A stretch of 64,000 bases of DNA from Sipunculus nudus (GCA_026874595.1 CM049312.1:25227956-25291955); one strand, 5' to 3'. Shown: positions 1 through 9,634, numbered from the stretch's first letter. Numbers and translations: made by a program. The notes: generated by a model from the sequence alone, not told the origin.

Positions 1-67
1 TTAGAAATTACCTCACAAATGTGACTTTCGGATATTCCACGGGTTAAAAATAGATATCGTTTTAGCG

Positions 68-75
68 TATAAATA
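68..75 (+). promoter_or_regulatory. TATA box for the ankyrin gene
   Basis: A TATAAATA element lies about 75 bases before the ATG at 150. It supports the ATG at 150 rather than the upstream in-frame TTG at 96, which would leave almost no leader. Confidence 0.55.
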
Positions 76-149
76 TATGACTGTTCTGGTAGTATTTGAT
101 CACATACCGTTGCAGTTCACTGTTCGTTTACACGTTTAGAGACAGAGAC

Positions 150-944
150 ATGTTTTGTTCGACGGAGTCAGTCGAGGCTGGGATGCGTAGACTTCACATA
201 AGCGAAAACAGCACCGTCAAAGACATACGCGAGAACAGCACCGCCAAAGAAGTCACGGTTTCTGGTGCCCCACAGGACGTATCGTCCACCCCGTGTCACT
301 TTCTCTCCCGTGACAGTGCCGGTGAGACGTTTCTACACAATTGCATATTAGCCGGGATGGAAGGCTGGGCGATATCGGTACTAGACAGAATGGACGGGCC
401 AGGAGTCCTCGACATAGTAAACATACAAGGAGAAACCTACCTCGAGCTGGCTGTGAGACTTTGCATGCACCAACTCATCCGGCATCTAGTGATGCGCGGA
501 GCGGACGTTACGAAAAGGGACAGACACGCGAACACCCCACTGCACATGGCTTGCCAGCGCAAGTGCTCGGAATGCTTGAAATCACTGACATGCTGGGCCG
601 GCTTTGTGATGATGGACAAGCCGGATTTCTACAGGAAACTCACGGGTGTTATGAACGCGGACGGTCGCACTTGCATGCACATAGCAGCAGAAGCAGATGC
701 CAGGGACATGCTGAACTATCTTGTATTCGCGCTGCACGCGGATCCCAACTGTAAAGAAGGCAAACGAGGCCTGACACCGTTACATGAAGCTGTTCTGCGT
801 GGCAATGTGGACATGGTGAAGTATATGTTATTAGAAGCCGGAGCTGACATATCGCTCGAATCCTACGATAGGGAAACAGCACGTTCACTGGCATACGCTA
901 CAGACAATTCAGAAATGTGTATGTTCTTACGGATGATGGAGTGA
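150..944 (+). CDS. Ankyrin-repeat protein, IkB-like
   Basis: The 264-residue protein has about four or five ankyrin repeats in its C-terminal two thirds. Recognisable repeat cores include TPLHMACQ, TCMHIAAE and TPLHEAVLRGN followed by GAD(V/I). The first 65 residues are polar and unlike ankyrin, with a repeated ENST(V/A)K(D/E) pattern. There is no signal peptide or membrane segment. Soluble viral proteins with few ankyrin repeats and little else often resemble IkB and block NF-kB/Rel factors (known for polydnaviruses and asfarvirus); that role is an inference here. The longest ORF opens at a TTG at 96, but the first ATG is at 150, downstream of a TATA box. No F-box is visible at the C terminus, unlike most poxvirus ankyrin proteins. 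Confidence 0.85.
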   Translation: MFCSTESVEAGMRRLHISENSTVKDIRENSTAKEVTVSGAPQDVSSTPCHFLSRDSAGETFLHNCILAGMEGWAISVLDRMDGPGVLDIVNIQGETYLELAVRLCMHQLIRHLVMRGADVTKRDRHANTPLHMACQRKCSECLKSLTCWAGFVMMDKPDFYRKLTGVMNADGRTCMHIAAEADARDMLNYLVFALHADPNCKEGKRGLTPLHEAVLRGNVDMVKYMLLEAGADISLESYDRETARSLAYATDNSEMCMFLRMME

Positions 945-1496
945 AACGTGATATGGACAGATATATTTTGGTTTATTTGACATGAACGTGCATGAATTTG
1001 ATTTGTTTATACGTTGTTACTTGGTATAAATGTGATGTATCGTGTACGGTGTTGTTTCTTTTTTTTTATTGTTTCGTGTTTCATGTTAGACAGCATTAAT
1101 GAACGTGATTTATGCCAGCCTTCGTTTTGTGCACTTGTCAAATGACGTTCCAATGTATGATGGTATGGATGACGTGTGTGGTAGCTAAGGTGTGGGTCGG
1201 TTGCAGCTCAGTTGACTATAAGTCCCCTGAGCTATACTGATGGTGCTTTGTTTTATAATGTAAACAATGGTATCACATCATGCCAATCCCTCTTTTCACG
1301 CCCCGCGTCTTATATCCGATCGGGTGTAGGAGCGCAACAGACGAAGGGTCAGATTGGTCGTTATTTGGTGTACGTATTTGTGTTTCTGGTCCTAGCGGTT
1401 GAATCAGGTATTGGGGTGGATAAAGTCACTGTCACAGTTACTGTGACTTACGTCAACTGATCGGTCATCAAACGGTCCATGGCATGATAAAACAAA
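945..1496. other. Intergenic region, no supported gene
   Basis: This 552-base gap has a T-rich run near 1060-1070 and a perfect 15-bp palindrome (TCACAGTTACTGTGA, 1432-1446) about 50 bases before the next gene. An 82-codon ORF at 1212-1460 opens only with TTG and has low-complexity codons at its end, so I do not call it. It probably holds the 3' end of the ankyrin gene and the promoter of the next. Confidence 0.5.
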
Positions 1497-4400
1497 ATGC
1501 ACACTACACGCATGTGGACACCGCGTTTCAGGTATGAATCACGACGGAAACACAGATCATACCCGGCGGATCGAGCGTCGTTCTCCAGGAACGGGTGCAG
1601 GCAGTCTTACAGGAGCCTGAAAGAGCAAGTGCACAGACACGAGGACCCGTCACGTCCGGGCAGTTTCCCGCCACTACGGCAGGATGCAAGAGTTTACGAC
1701 CAGGTCCGGTCCAAAGCGTTTCCCTACGAAGGCGGCTTTGGCCCTAAAAAGGCGTACGCCCATTTCACAGATGTACCCAACATGGATTCCCAACGGGTAT
1801 CCCTTGACGTGCCAACACCTTGGCCAGAGGGACATCCCGACATGCTCCACGAGTTAAAGGAACGGTTTGAACTGCTGGACAAAGAACGCGTTTCCGCAGA
1901 CGTCCTGGCAATACAAACCGTCCGGGACCGCGAAACACGTCGGGAATTTCACAATCTGTGCGAACAACTGGACCGCACGAGGCGGGACGCGGAAAGGATG
2001 AAAGACACGTACGTGGAACTGGCAAGACAGAGAAACCTACTGCACCTTGAACTGAAACGCGCCCGTGCACTCCGTTCAGTGCGTTGCATAGCTGTACCGT
2101 CGTGCGATACGACGGTGGGTGACACGGCGTACGGGCCTCCGCCGGCCGAAAAGGTGACGGACGCCGTGGTGTCTTGCCTGTCGAATGCGCCTTTGTCTGC
2201 TGCCGGTTCACGTCCTGTGTTGGTTCATCCGACGGACCTCAGCAGGGAACTCTTGCGTACTTTCACCGGGGGGTCCTCCGCTTGCACAGGAGCCGTCTTG
2301 TCACTGCCTACAGATATGCTCGTTTTTCAATACGTCGCATCTTCCCTGTGTCGGTCTTTGTCCTCTGACGTCACCACCGCGCTTTACGGTAAGTTCAAGA
2401 AGGAATGGGCGCACCATGTTGATATGGCCGTGGGCGATCCCCTCGATATCACAAAGTGTGCAGCCCAAATTCGCGTGTCCGTAAAAAATTTCCAAGGTTA
2501 TCTCGAGAACCACATCAGAGAGCTTTCTGCAGAACTCGTACAACGGGTGGTGCAGCGTGTAAAACTCCAGGGAAACTACGAGATGTACTGTACATGGACC
2601 CTCTCGTTGGGCGCAGTGCCTTACGTGCGTTTACCCCCAGGATCAGGTAACCTCAGCCCTTGCGTGTGCTCTGGATGGAAATGTGGCTCAACCGAGACCT
2701 CCGCCTCAGAGAGCGTTCTTTTGTCAGCCTTGCGTACCTGCTCCACGAAGCTCTGCGACTGCAGACAAGGGCATGTCCGAGTCCTTTCACCGGAAGAATG
2801 CGTTTTGGTATACCTGGGACCCCAGTCCGGCTTCGGGGTGTCTGTGATGGACCGATCATTTTTCCCGCCGGGCTCCAAGTTTGGGGTGGTATACCCGCAC
2901 AAACATTTCCGGTGCGACCCGATGGCCACAGCCTGTGGGCAAGTTCTGATGTACAGCAGGGCACGTGGTTTGTTACAAAGCCTAGCAGAAAACTCGCACA
3001 TATTCAACTCTAAACCGTGCGTGCTTTTAGGGCAAAAGAGCATGCCTAAAAAACCTGCCGAACAGGATGACGACCCGTCTAGCGAAAGAGAGGTCTGTCG
3101 CAGGGCACTGAACGCTGCAGAGGAAAAGGTCAATTCTGCCACTTTGGCCGCAGCTAAACTTCACAGGCAGTTGATGTCATGTAAAGCGAAAGAAAAAACC
3201 ACAGACGATATGATGAAACTGTTGGGCACAGCCGCGGAATCCGATAGCGCTATCACACGCGGAGCTTTGAAAAAACTGGTGCCGTGTATCGTGAGCGGAG
3301 TCGCGGGTGACTGGGGTAGCATGTACGCTAACCTGCGTGATCTGCAGAAACGGATCACCGCAGGCGGTACGCTTGACGACGCGAGAGCACCTCTGTCTTC
3401 ATCGTCCACATTTCCGGGTACGGGCCCGAAGTTTAGCCGTGCCCCTCAACGTAACACACAGCGTGTCTGTGGTAGTACGGATCATGCTGGCGACGGACTG
3501 CCCTCCGGCCGCTTGTACGATGGCAGTTTGTCACGCCCTGGAGTCAGCGACCTCGACGCCACGTCAGGCGTCAGGTACAACGTGCGCGAATTAGAAAGAA
3601 CCGCGGCCGAGCTGGACATGCAGAGGGGTGTGGCCGAAGCATTGTCCTGGTTCAGTAAGCCGTCGGCTGAAAAGGAAGCCCTGAGAAGGGCAGAACGCAA
3701 GAACGCGGAAGCCGAAAGGGTCATGCAGTACCTGATCGATCTCGTGGAACAGTCCGGGCACGCGCTGGACCTGCATAAACACCAAGCCGCCATACACGCC
3801 CAACGGTACGTACAGCTGACCGCCCAACTGAACGAATACCAAGAGGAGCAGCGTCGCTTGGGTGAAGCCGTTCACCTTTACGAGAAATTTATCGAGGAAC
3901 GCCTCGAACCCACAGAAGAAATGGGCGGTGAACCAATGTGGGACGGCGAAAGGGCTCCACCGAGTCGCGCACTTTTGAAACACCTGAAAAATCTTCAACG
4001 GGACGTGAAAAGAGCCGTAGATTCGTGTAAAACGGAACAGCGGACAGCAGAGGAACTTGAGGACGAAATAGCTGACGACGCGCACGGCCTGTGGCGAGGA
4101 GTGTCAGACGTGTACGGGCCCAACCGGCCCGTAGAATCGGGTGGCATCGGGCCGCCCAAAAGCCGGTCCGCTGCGGGGCCGACAGTCGTTGACGTCACAA
4201 ACCAGATGGACCCTGTGTTTGGAGAAGTGTTGGGCCACCGGCTGAGCACCGCTGTCCCGGACGTGAAGGCGTACGCAGACATGGAGCGTGAACAATGGGC
4301 TTCAGTTACCATGAACATGCTCAATTTCAACCAAGTGTCGACCTACACAAACAATGCCGTGCGGTACATACCACGCAAGGAAACCAACAGAGCCCTCGTC

Positions 4401-4748
4401 AAACCATACCTCGAAATGGTGTTTCCGAACGTGACGCCGGAATTTGACGTTGACCCGTTACCGTTAGACGGTGACCCTGCCGCAGAAAGAGGGCGCACCG
4501 TGAACGCGCTGGACGAAACGCAATTCGCAGTGGTGCACGCGGCATTCCAACTGTCTGTCGCAGGTATGACGCTGCGCCAGTTTTCGAATCATTTAGAAGT
4601 GGCTGCGGAAAAGGAGAGTGCTGGCGTACCGTGTAAACGAGAAATGCGAAATGGAGAAAGCAGTGAAAGAAAAGATGTGCATATGGACCCCTTCACGGAA
4701 GCAGGTGTCCGTTCCGGCATAATAGACAGGTCGTCTGTGCAAATCTGA
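1497..4748 (+). CDS. Large basic coiled-coil protein, unknown function
   Basis: The 1083-residue protein starts at an ATG. The first 50 residues are rich in Arg, Ser and Tyr. Two long charged helical stretches look like coiled coils: one around residues 120-185 (many Arg, Glu and Leu, with REFHNLCEQLDRTRRDAERM) and a longer one at about 690-870 (ELERTAAELDMQRGVAEAL, then RAERKNAEAERVMQYLIDL). A Cys-rich patch lies near residues 385-425. There is no signal peptide or membrane span. I do not recognise the family. Length and coiled coils suit a structural virion or tegument component, but that is inference. It is followed by AATAAA at 4776 and faces a convergent gene. Confidence 0.8.
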   Translation: MHTTRMWTPRFRYESRRKHRSYPADRASFSRNGCRQSYRSLKEQVHRHEDPSRPGSFPPLRQDARVYDQVRSKAFPYEGGFGPKKAYAHFTDVPNMDSQRVSLDVPTPWPEGHPDMLHELKERFELLDKERVSADVLAIQTVRDRETRREFHNLCEQLDRTRRDAERMKDTYVELARQRNLLHLELKRARALRSVRCIAVPSCDTTVGDTAYGPPPAEKVTDAVVSCLSNAPLSAAGSRPVLVHPTDLSRELLRTFTGGSSACTGAVLSLPTDMLVFQYVASSLCRSLSSDVTTALYGKFKKEWAHHVDMAVGDPLDITKCAAQIRVSVKNFQGYLENHIRELSAELVQRVVQRVKLQGNYEMYCTWTLSLGAVPYVRLPPGSGNLSPCVCSGWKCGSTETSASESVLLSALRTCSTKLCDCRQGHVRVLSPEECVLVYLGPQSGFGVSVMDRSFFPPGSKFGVVYPHKHFRCDPMATACGQVLMYSRARGLLQSLAENSHIFNSKPCVLLGQKSMPKKPAEQDDDPSSEREVCRRALNAAEEKVNSATLAAAKLHRQLMSCKAKEKTTDDMMKLLGTAAESDSAITRGALKKLVPCIVSGVAGDWGSMYANLRDLQKRITAGGTLDDARAPLSSSSTFPGTGPKFSRAPQRNTQRVCGSTDHAGDGLPSGRLYDGSLSRPGVSDLDATSGVRYNVRELERTAAELDMQRGVAEALSWFSKPSAEKEALRRAERKNAEAERVMQYLIDLVEQSGHALDLHKHQAAIHAQRYVQLTAQLNEYQEEQRRLGEAVHLYEKFIEERLEPTEEMGGEPMWDGERAPPSRALLKHLKNLQRDVKRAVDSCKTEQRTAEELEDEIADDAHGLWRGVSDVYGPNRPVESGGIGPPKSRSAAGPTVVDVTNQMDPVFGEVLGHRLSTAVPDVKAYADMEREQWASVTMNMLNFNQVSTYTNNAVRYIPRKETNRALVKPYLEMVFPNVTPEFDVDPLPLDGDPAAERGRTVNALDETQFAVVHAAFQLSVAGMTLRQFSNHLEVAAEKESAGVPCKREMRNGESSERKDVHMDPFTEAGVRSGIIDRSSVQI

Positions 4749-4775
4749 GACATCAGCAAAGAACACACATGTTTA

Positions 4776-4781
4776 AATAAA
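4776..4781 (+). terminator. Poly(A) signal for the coiled-coil gene
   Basis: AATAAA lies 28 bases after the stop codon at 4748. A second AATAAA sits at 4810-4815. Confidence 0.65.
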
Positions 4782-4841
4782 AAATATATCTGTTGTTTAT
4801 TTCATATCAAATAAAACTATATCTGGTTGACAGCCTGGACA

Positions 4842-4847
4842 TTTATT
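4842..4847 (-). terminator. Poly(A) signal for the EGF-repeat gene
   Basis: TTTATT on the plus strand (AATAAA on the minus strand) lies about 75 bases past the minus-strand stop at 4923. Another copy is at 4796-4801, so the two convergent transcripts may overlap. Confidence 0.55.
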
Positions 4848-4922
4848 TTGCATATCCTAGCATGCAGTCCACACGCTCTATCGGGCAGTGTGGTCATGAT
4901 ATGTTGTCAGGATATGACATCA

Positions 4923-7900
4923 CTACACATACTCGAACAGAACCCGGAGGCTTAACAAGACAACCGCTATGTGTTCATCACGCCAGGCAGGCTTGCTTGT
5001 ATTAATGTCCCTGCATTGCCTTCCCGTTTTGTCAGGTTTCCAACAGAAGGCACGAAAGTGTTCCCTCCACCGACCAGTGTCCTCGAGGTCTGTGCCGCCT
5101 GTCTGACACACACCAGTGACGGGATCACATTTAAACCATACACCGTTTGGACAGACGGGGCACAACATCATGCAGTTGGGACCGTACGTCCCTTCGCCGC
5201 AATCCGAGTCGCAGAAGACGCCTTCTCTGCCAGCTTTACATCGGTAACATTTCCCGTCGAATGGGCTGCATGTGCTTTTTGCACAAGATGGCGGACAGGT
5301 GCTACTGCAGTTATTCCCCCAATGACCGGTCGGGCAATCCGCGTTGCAGTAGGCGCCTTCTTTGCCAGCTATACATTGGTAGCATTTCCCGTCGGCTGGG
5401 TTGCATTTGCCATCTGCACAAGTAAACGAACAGGTGTTACTGCAGTTAGTCCCCCACACACCGGTCGGACAATCCGCGTCGCAGAAGTCGCCTTCTTTGC
5501 CAGCTATGCATTGGTAGCATTTTCCGTCGAAAGGGTTGCATGTGCCATTTGCACAGGACGGCGGACAGGTGTTACTGCAGTTGGTCCCCCACACACCGGT
5601 CGGGCAATCCGCGTCGCAGAAGTCGCCTTCTTTGCCAGCTATGCATTGGTAGCATTTCCCGTCAAATGGGTTGCATGTGCCATTTGCACAGGACGGCGAA
5701 CAGGTGTTACTGCAGTTAGTCCCCCACACACCGGTCGAGCAATCCTGGTCGCAGAAGTCGCCGTCCTTGCCAGCTTTACACTGGTAACATTTCCCGTCAA
5801 ATGGGCTGCATTTCCTGTTTGCACAAAACAGCGAACAGGTGCTACTGCAGTTATTCCCCCAAACACCGGACGGGCACAAGCTTTCACACCTCGGCCCCGT
5901 GTACCCGTCTGTGCATTGTGCACAATGTCCGTCTTCGTGGTGGCAGCTGGAGCGGTTCCAGCACCCGGCACCGCATAAACTGGCACAACCCTCCCCCCAA
6001 AGCCCACCGTCGCAAATGTCAGTGCAGCGCTCGCCCACGTACCCGGCCTGGCACGTGCACGAACCGTTCACCATGTTGCATTTCCGGACAGGTATACCAT
6101 TGTCTACAACGGATCCATTGCATTCAGGCGTACACGAAAAGGCACATTCTGAACCCCACTTGTCTGCTGAGCACGTTTCATTGCAGTACTGTCCTTTGTA
6201 ACCGGCCTGGCACAAGCAGCTGCCGGATATGGGGTCGCATAACGGATACGTTGTTTTCCGAGCAGAATTCATGCTCCGTGCACGCACACAACGGCTTGGG
6301 CACGTTTTCGAGCAGGATGGGCCGTACGTGCCGTTTGCACAGAGTGCCTCACAGTGTTTACCCGTGTAACCCGGCTGGCAAGTGCACGTCCCGTTTATAT
6401 GATTGCAGGTCGGCTTATGACTGTTACCTGTGGTGATGCACCGACTAGAACATTTTCGGGAACATTTCGTACCCCACGTGCCTGTAGAGCATACATCCGC
6501 GCATTTGTGTCCCGTATAGCCGTCCTTGCACAAGCACGTTCCATTAAACCGGTCGCATATAGCATTTGAATCCGAGGCGGTCCCGTTGCAATTGACCGGA
6601 CAAGTACTGTGGCAGTTTTCACCCCATTCCTGCTGGCTGCATGTTTCCGAACATGTCTGACCTTTGTAACCAGCTTTGCAGCTACACGCACCTGTTTCTT
6701 TTGCACACACACGCCACATGTATCTTGAAGACGAGTTCCGATCCCTGGCACTGGTCATCCATATATGAGAGCCTGGGGCGTGCATGCAGTTATCTGGACA
6801 CGTCTTGGTACAATCAGATCCATACTTGTCCCTGGCACACTCCATGCTGCAATCCTTGCCGTAGTAACCTGGACAGCAACTGCAAGACCCGCTGTGCTTG
6901 TCGCATAAACGGATACCTTTTACTGGTACACAATTGTTAGAACATGTCCTGGTACATATATCATCCAATGTCCCTGGAGGGCACGTCACGTTGCAGCGGG
7001 CACCCTTAAAGCCTGGCAAGCATGAACATCCGCCGTTTACTGCATTGCATTTCCGACGGGAACAACCTTCCGAACAGTTGAAGGCACAATGAAGACCCCA
7101 CTGACCTGACAAGCATGCGTTCGCACATCTTTTGCCTCTGAACCCGGGCAGGCAATCGCATGCCCCATCTGTTGAACGACAAACTGCTGTTCCTTTAATT
7201 ATCGTTCCGTTTTTCGTCTGTTCGTCTGGTTCATGCAGACAACCTGCAGAACACGTGCGGTTGCAACCGAGGCCGAACGTTCCGTTCGTGCACAATTTGT
7301 TACATCTTGAGCCTGCGTAACCCACTTTACAAGAGCAAGTTCCGTTTGTGGGGTAGCACACAGGCTTGGCACCCCTTGCCCTCATGCACCCGGATGAACA
7401 TTTATGTGCGCAGTTTTTACCCCAGCGTCCACTGTTGCAGGTTGTGTTGCAAAGCTTTCCTCTGAGGCCGGCCTTGCACCCGTGTGAACATGTTCCCGTG
7501 TATCCCATACACACACGTCTGTAACATCCTGTTGAGCAATTCCGTTTGCATTTGCGTCCCCAGTATCCCTCAGAGCACTCTGGACGGACACATATATACC
7601 GATGTTTCTTGTTGCAATCGACGTTTCCCTTCTGATCCTTGTGTTTGTAATGGCCTGCTTTCATATCGTCATCATAACGAAAGAGGTAACATACCGGAGT
7701 TTGTATGACCTGATTGTTCTCGGAGAACATTGTCCACGTTTCTGAAATATTCATTTGTCGCAACAGTTTGCTTACAGAGTCGCTGTTGAAGTCATAACCT
7801 TGGTCGGATATGACAGGCAAACGCCCTCCTGCGCACTGGCAGCAACTTTTTGCCTCCTTGTTAGTCACTTCTGTCAAGCCACTGCAATTCTTCTTTGCCG

Positions 7901-8417
7901 TGTCTTTGCAGAATGTTTTATTCTTTGACCAAGGCCCGACGAGTTCAATTTTATCATCCGGATCTAACAAACGGGTACCAGTCTTTGGCCAACACAAAAA
8001 ACCGGCCTTCTCTTTATGGCATCCCTTCTTTTTGGAAGCACCCGTAGTTCGGCGGAAAACGGAGCATGCCTCGGTTTTTCTGTCCTCGATTGCAATGCGG
8101 AAATGTGCACTGGTCACGCTGGGAGCCAGTTCCATCATCCACGCTACCTGCGATGCCTTTGTACGCGGAAGTTCCAAACCGGCACACTCACAGCAACGTC
8201 GTGCTTTCTGGTACGTGTATGTCTCTTTACTGCCGTCGCATGTAACACGCTTGTTGTTGACAGTTACCTTACACGATTTAAAAGGGCCGGCCATTTCACT
8301 TTCCGTCGGAGCTCCCAACCAACGCCACGAGGGTGCGGCCTTACGGGTGGCCAGTATCTGGCGCGCGATCAATGCCAGAAGCGGCAGGTATAACACTTTT
8401 CCGTAAAAAATGCCCAT
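4923..8417 (-). CDS. Secreted CTLD and multi-EGF scavenger-receptor-like protein
   Basis: The 1164-residue protein begins at an ATG with a short hydrophobic stretch suited to a signal peptide (VLYLPLLALIARQIL). Two modules of about 100 residues follow (roughly 45-145 and 160-285). Each has a CC-x-CAG-x-(E/R)LP core and late paired cysteines, like degenerate C-type lectin domains. About 17 EGF/laminin-type modules fill the rest, with the pattern CxxGxWGxNCxxxC and CxCxxGYxGxxC seen in animal MEGF10/SCARF receptors. The last five full modules are nearly identical. The C terminus is mildly hydrophobic (IAVVLLSLRVLF), so membrane attachment is possible but unclear. Many N-glycosylation sequons (NGT, NCS) are present. 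It was probably captured from a host; adhesion, entry or decoy roles are inference. Confidence 0.88.
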   Translation of the reverse strand: MGIFYGKVLYLPLLALIARQILATRKAAPSWRWLGAPTESEMAGPFKSCKVTVNNKRVTCDGSKETYTYQKARRCCECAGLELPRTKASQVAWMMELAPSVTSAHFRIAIEDRKTEACSVFRRTTGASKKKGCHKEKAGFLCWPKTGTRLLDPDDKIELVGPWSKNKTFCKDTAKKNCSGLTEVTNKEAKSCCQCAGGRLPVISDQGYDFNSDSVSKLLRQMNISETWTMFSENNQVIQTPVCYLFRYDDDMKAGHYKHKDQKGNVDCNKKHRYICVRPECSEGYWGRKCKRNCSTGCYRRVCMGYTGTCSHGCKAGLRGKLCNTTCNSGRWGKNCAHKCSSGCMRARGAKPVCYPTNGTCSCKVGYAGSRCNKLCTNGTFGLGCNRTCSAGCLHEPDEQTKNGTIIKGTAVCRSTDGACDCLPGFRGKRCANACLSGQWGLHCAFNCSEGCSRRKCNAVNGGCSCLPGFKGARCNVTCPPGTLDDICTRTCSNNCVPVKGIRLCDKHSGSCSCCPGYYGKDCSMECARDKYGSDCTKTCPDNCMHAPGSHIWMTSARDRNSSSRYMWRVCAKETGACSCKAGYKGQTCSETCSQQEWGENCHSTCPVNCNGTASDSNAICDRFNGTCLCKDGYTGHKCADVCSTGTWGTKCSRKCSSRCITTGNSHKPTCNHINGTCTCQPGYTGKHCEALCANGTYGPSCSKTCPSRCVRARSMNSARKTTYPLCDPISGSCLCQAGYKGQYCNETCSADKWGSECAFSCTPECNGSVVDNGIPVRKCNMVNGSCTCQAGYVGERCTDICDGGLWGEGCASLCGAGCWNRSSCHHEDGHCAQCTDGYTGPRCESLCPSGVWGNNCSSTCSLFCANRKCSPFDGKCYQCKAGKDGDFCDQDCSTGVWGTNCSNTCSPSCANGTCNPFDGKCYQCIAGKEGDFCDADCPTGVWGTNCSNTCPPSCANGTCNPFDGKCYQCIAGKEGDFCDADCPTGVWGTNCSNTCSFTCADGKCNPADGKCYQCIAGKEGAYCNADCPTGHWGNNCSSTCPPSCAKSTCSPFDGKCYRCKAGREGVFCDSDCGEGTYGPNCMMLCPVCPNGVWFKCDPVTGVCQTGGTDLEDTGRWREHFRAFCWKPDKTGRQCRDINTSKPAWRDEHIAVVLLSLRVLFEYV
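5221..5895. repeat. 135-bp tandem repeat inside the EGF gene
   Basis: Five units of 135 bp (45 codons each) are spaced exactly, with the CCTTC landmark at 5221, 5356, 5491 and 5626 and its variant at 5761. Each unit encodes one EGF module. The 5356-5760 units are the most alike, pointing to recent unequal recombination or slippage. Confidence 0.85.
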
Positions 8418-8473
8418 TTCGTATGACTATTTGTATTTGGTCTCATGTATCATGCACGATAGTGTCACATATA

Positions 8474-8483
8474 GTCACGTGAC
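8474..8483. promoter_or_regulatory. Palindromic E-box GTCACGTGAC
   Basis: This perfect 10-bp palindrome sits between the divergent EGF gene (start 8417) and CARD-like gene (start 8628). It has the sequence of the element bound by TFEB/MITF and USF-type bHLH-zipper factors in animals. Use by this virus is inferred from its recurrence at other promoters in the window. Confidence 0.5.
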
Positions 8484-8565
8484 GAGTGACTGGTGCCGCT
8501 ACGGCAAATAAAACAGGGAACATGTACGTAAGGTATCATTGTATACCTAGCTCCACAGGTGTCGG

Positions 8566-8578
8566 TATATATATATAT
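8566..8578 (+). promoter_or_regulatory. TATA element for the CARD-like gene
   Basis: An alternating TATATATATATAT tract ends 50 bases before the ATG at 8628. It supports that start over the GTG at 8559, which lies upstream of the TATA. Confidence 0.55.
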
Positions 8579-8627
8579 CATAAATGTAAGTCCATATGAT
8601 GTATATGAAGTGATAAACCGTGCGCAC

Positions 8628-9377
8628 ATGGGGAGTCGCGAGCCGTTACCGTGTTACAGATGTCGTACGGAGGGGCACACGCCAGGATCGGATTGCTTAG
8701 ATACCGGGTTGCGGTTGGAAGATATACACACACTGCCGACATTGGACGCGACCGAACCTGACCCGAGTGATGGCATATACTGCACGTTCACTCTGTACCC
8801 AGAGGAAATACCTCCTTATGTATGGATGCGGTACGTGCGGGATAGATATAATGCAGCTGCGTTTACAGGAGAGGTCGTTGCCAAAACACGGCCAGATATA
8901 CATACAGTAGAAGGCATACACGCATGGATCGAAAAACAACGGTCTATTGCTAAGAACATCAAAGCAGGCACGACGGTTCCAGTTCTTTTATCTAAACCTA
9001 CATGTGCATACTCTTCAGAATGTAGATACGTGTACTACACGAAACAAACGTTGAGGGATATTTCAGGTGACCTATTGGATGGATTGGATCTTAAAAGCAA
9101 CGGGCTGTTAAATACACTCTACGAGATGGACATCATGTCTGATCAGGAACTCTCTTATATCGCCGCAGGGGTGTCCTCCTGCTTTATCGGTATCCGTTTT
9201 TTCGATTGGCTGCACCAGCGTCCGCATATGTGGTCTGATGTGTGGTATGCCTTGTATGTATCGGGTGAATATGAGAGAGCCGATATGCTCATGACTGCCG
9301 TACAGAATCAGGCAAAGCAATATTATGTCGTGACCATTCCATCATTTGAGGAATACAGGTTCGACCTTAATGACTAA
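8628..9377 (+). CDS. Zinc-knuckle protein with CARD-like domain
   Basis: The 249-residue protein starts at an ATG about 50 bases after a TATA tract. The N terminus carries CYRC-x4-H-x5-C (residues 9-23), close to a CCHC zinc knuckle. Residues about 140-225 read like a death-fold helical bundle of the CARD type: LLNTLYEMDIMSDQEL, then a basic/aromatic helix ending FFDWLHQ, then MWSDVWYALYVSGEYERADML. This matches the usual CARD pattern of an early Leu-rich helix, an acidic turn, LLdxL and a final FxxAL...LAdxL helix. CARDs recruit caspases and signalling adaptors (RIG-I/MAVS, Apaf-1), so a decoy or dominant-negative role would fit the IAP-rich context. The CARD call is from pattern only; a generic helical domain is the alternative. 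AATAAA follows at 9407. Confidence 0.7.
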   Translation: MGSREPLPCYRCRTEGHTPGSDCLDTGLRLEDIHTLPTLDATEPDPSDGIYCTFTLYPEEIPPYVWMRYVRDRYNAAAFTGEVVAKTRPDIHTVEGIHAWIEKQRSIAKNIKAGTTVPVLLSKPTCAYSSECRYVYYTKQTLRDISGDLLDGLDLKSNGLLNTLYEMDIMSDQELSYIAAGVSSCFIGIRFFDWLHQRPHMWSDVWYALYVSGEYERADMLMTAVQNQAKQYYVVTIPSFEEYRFDLND

Positions 9378-9406
9378 TCTGACGAGGACAGATTCCTTGT
9401 GAGGAA

Positions 9407-9412
9407 AATAAA
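9407..9412 (+). terminator. Poly(A) signal for the CARD-like gene
   Basis: AATAAA lies 30 bases after the stop codon at 9377. Confidence 0.65.
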
Positions 9413-9634
9413 TACGACATCTCTGCACTAGTGTACACACCGACGTCTGCTCCCGGCATATGGTGTCCATTTATCGTCCTGTACAGTGCAGTCCCATCGT
9501 GTATATCTCTAGCCTCGAATGTTAAAGTATTTGTGAAACGCAGACCATGGTTAAAGTCGCCAGCAAACATTTCACGTCTCGTGCATAAGCGCAATTCCAT
9601 TGGTTTGCACGATAGAGGACGATTTCAGATTGCA

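Noticed and set aside
1212..1460. 82-codon ORF upstream of the coiled-coil gene
   Set aside because: It opens only with TTG, ends in a VTVTVTVT run produced by the palindromic sequence, and has no homology or poly(A) signal.
4971..5978. 335-codon plus-strand ORF
   Set aside because: It is antisense to the EGF-repeat gene. Repeated Cys codons in one strand keep the opposite strand open, giving a repeated low-complexity peptide.
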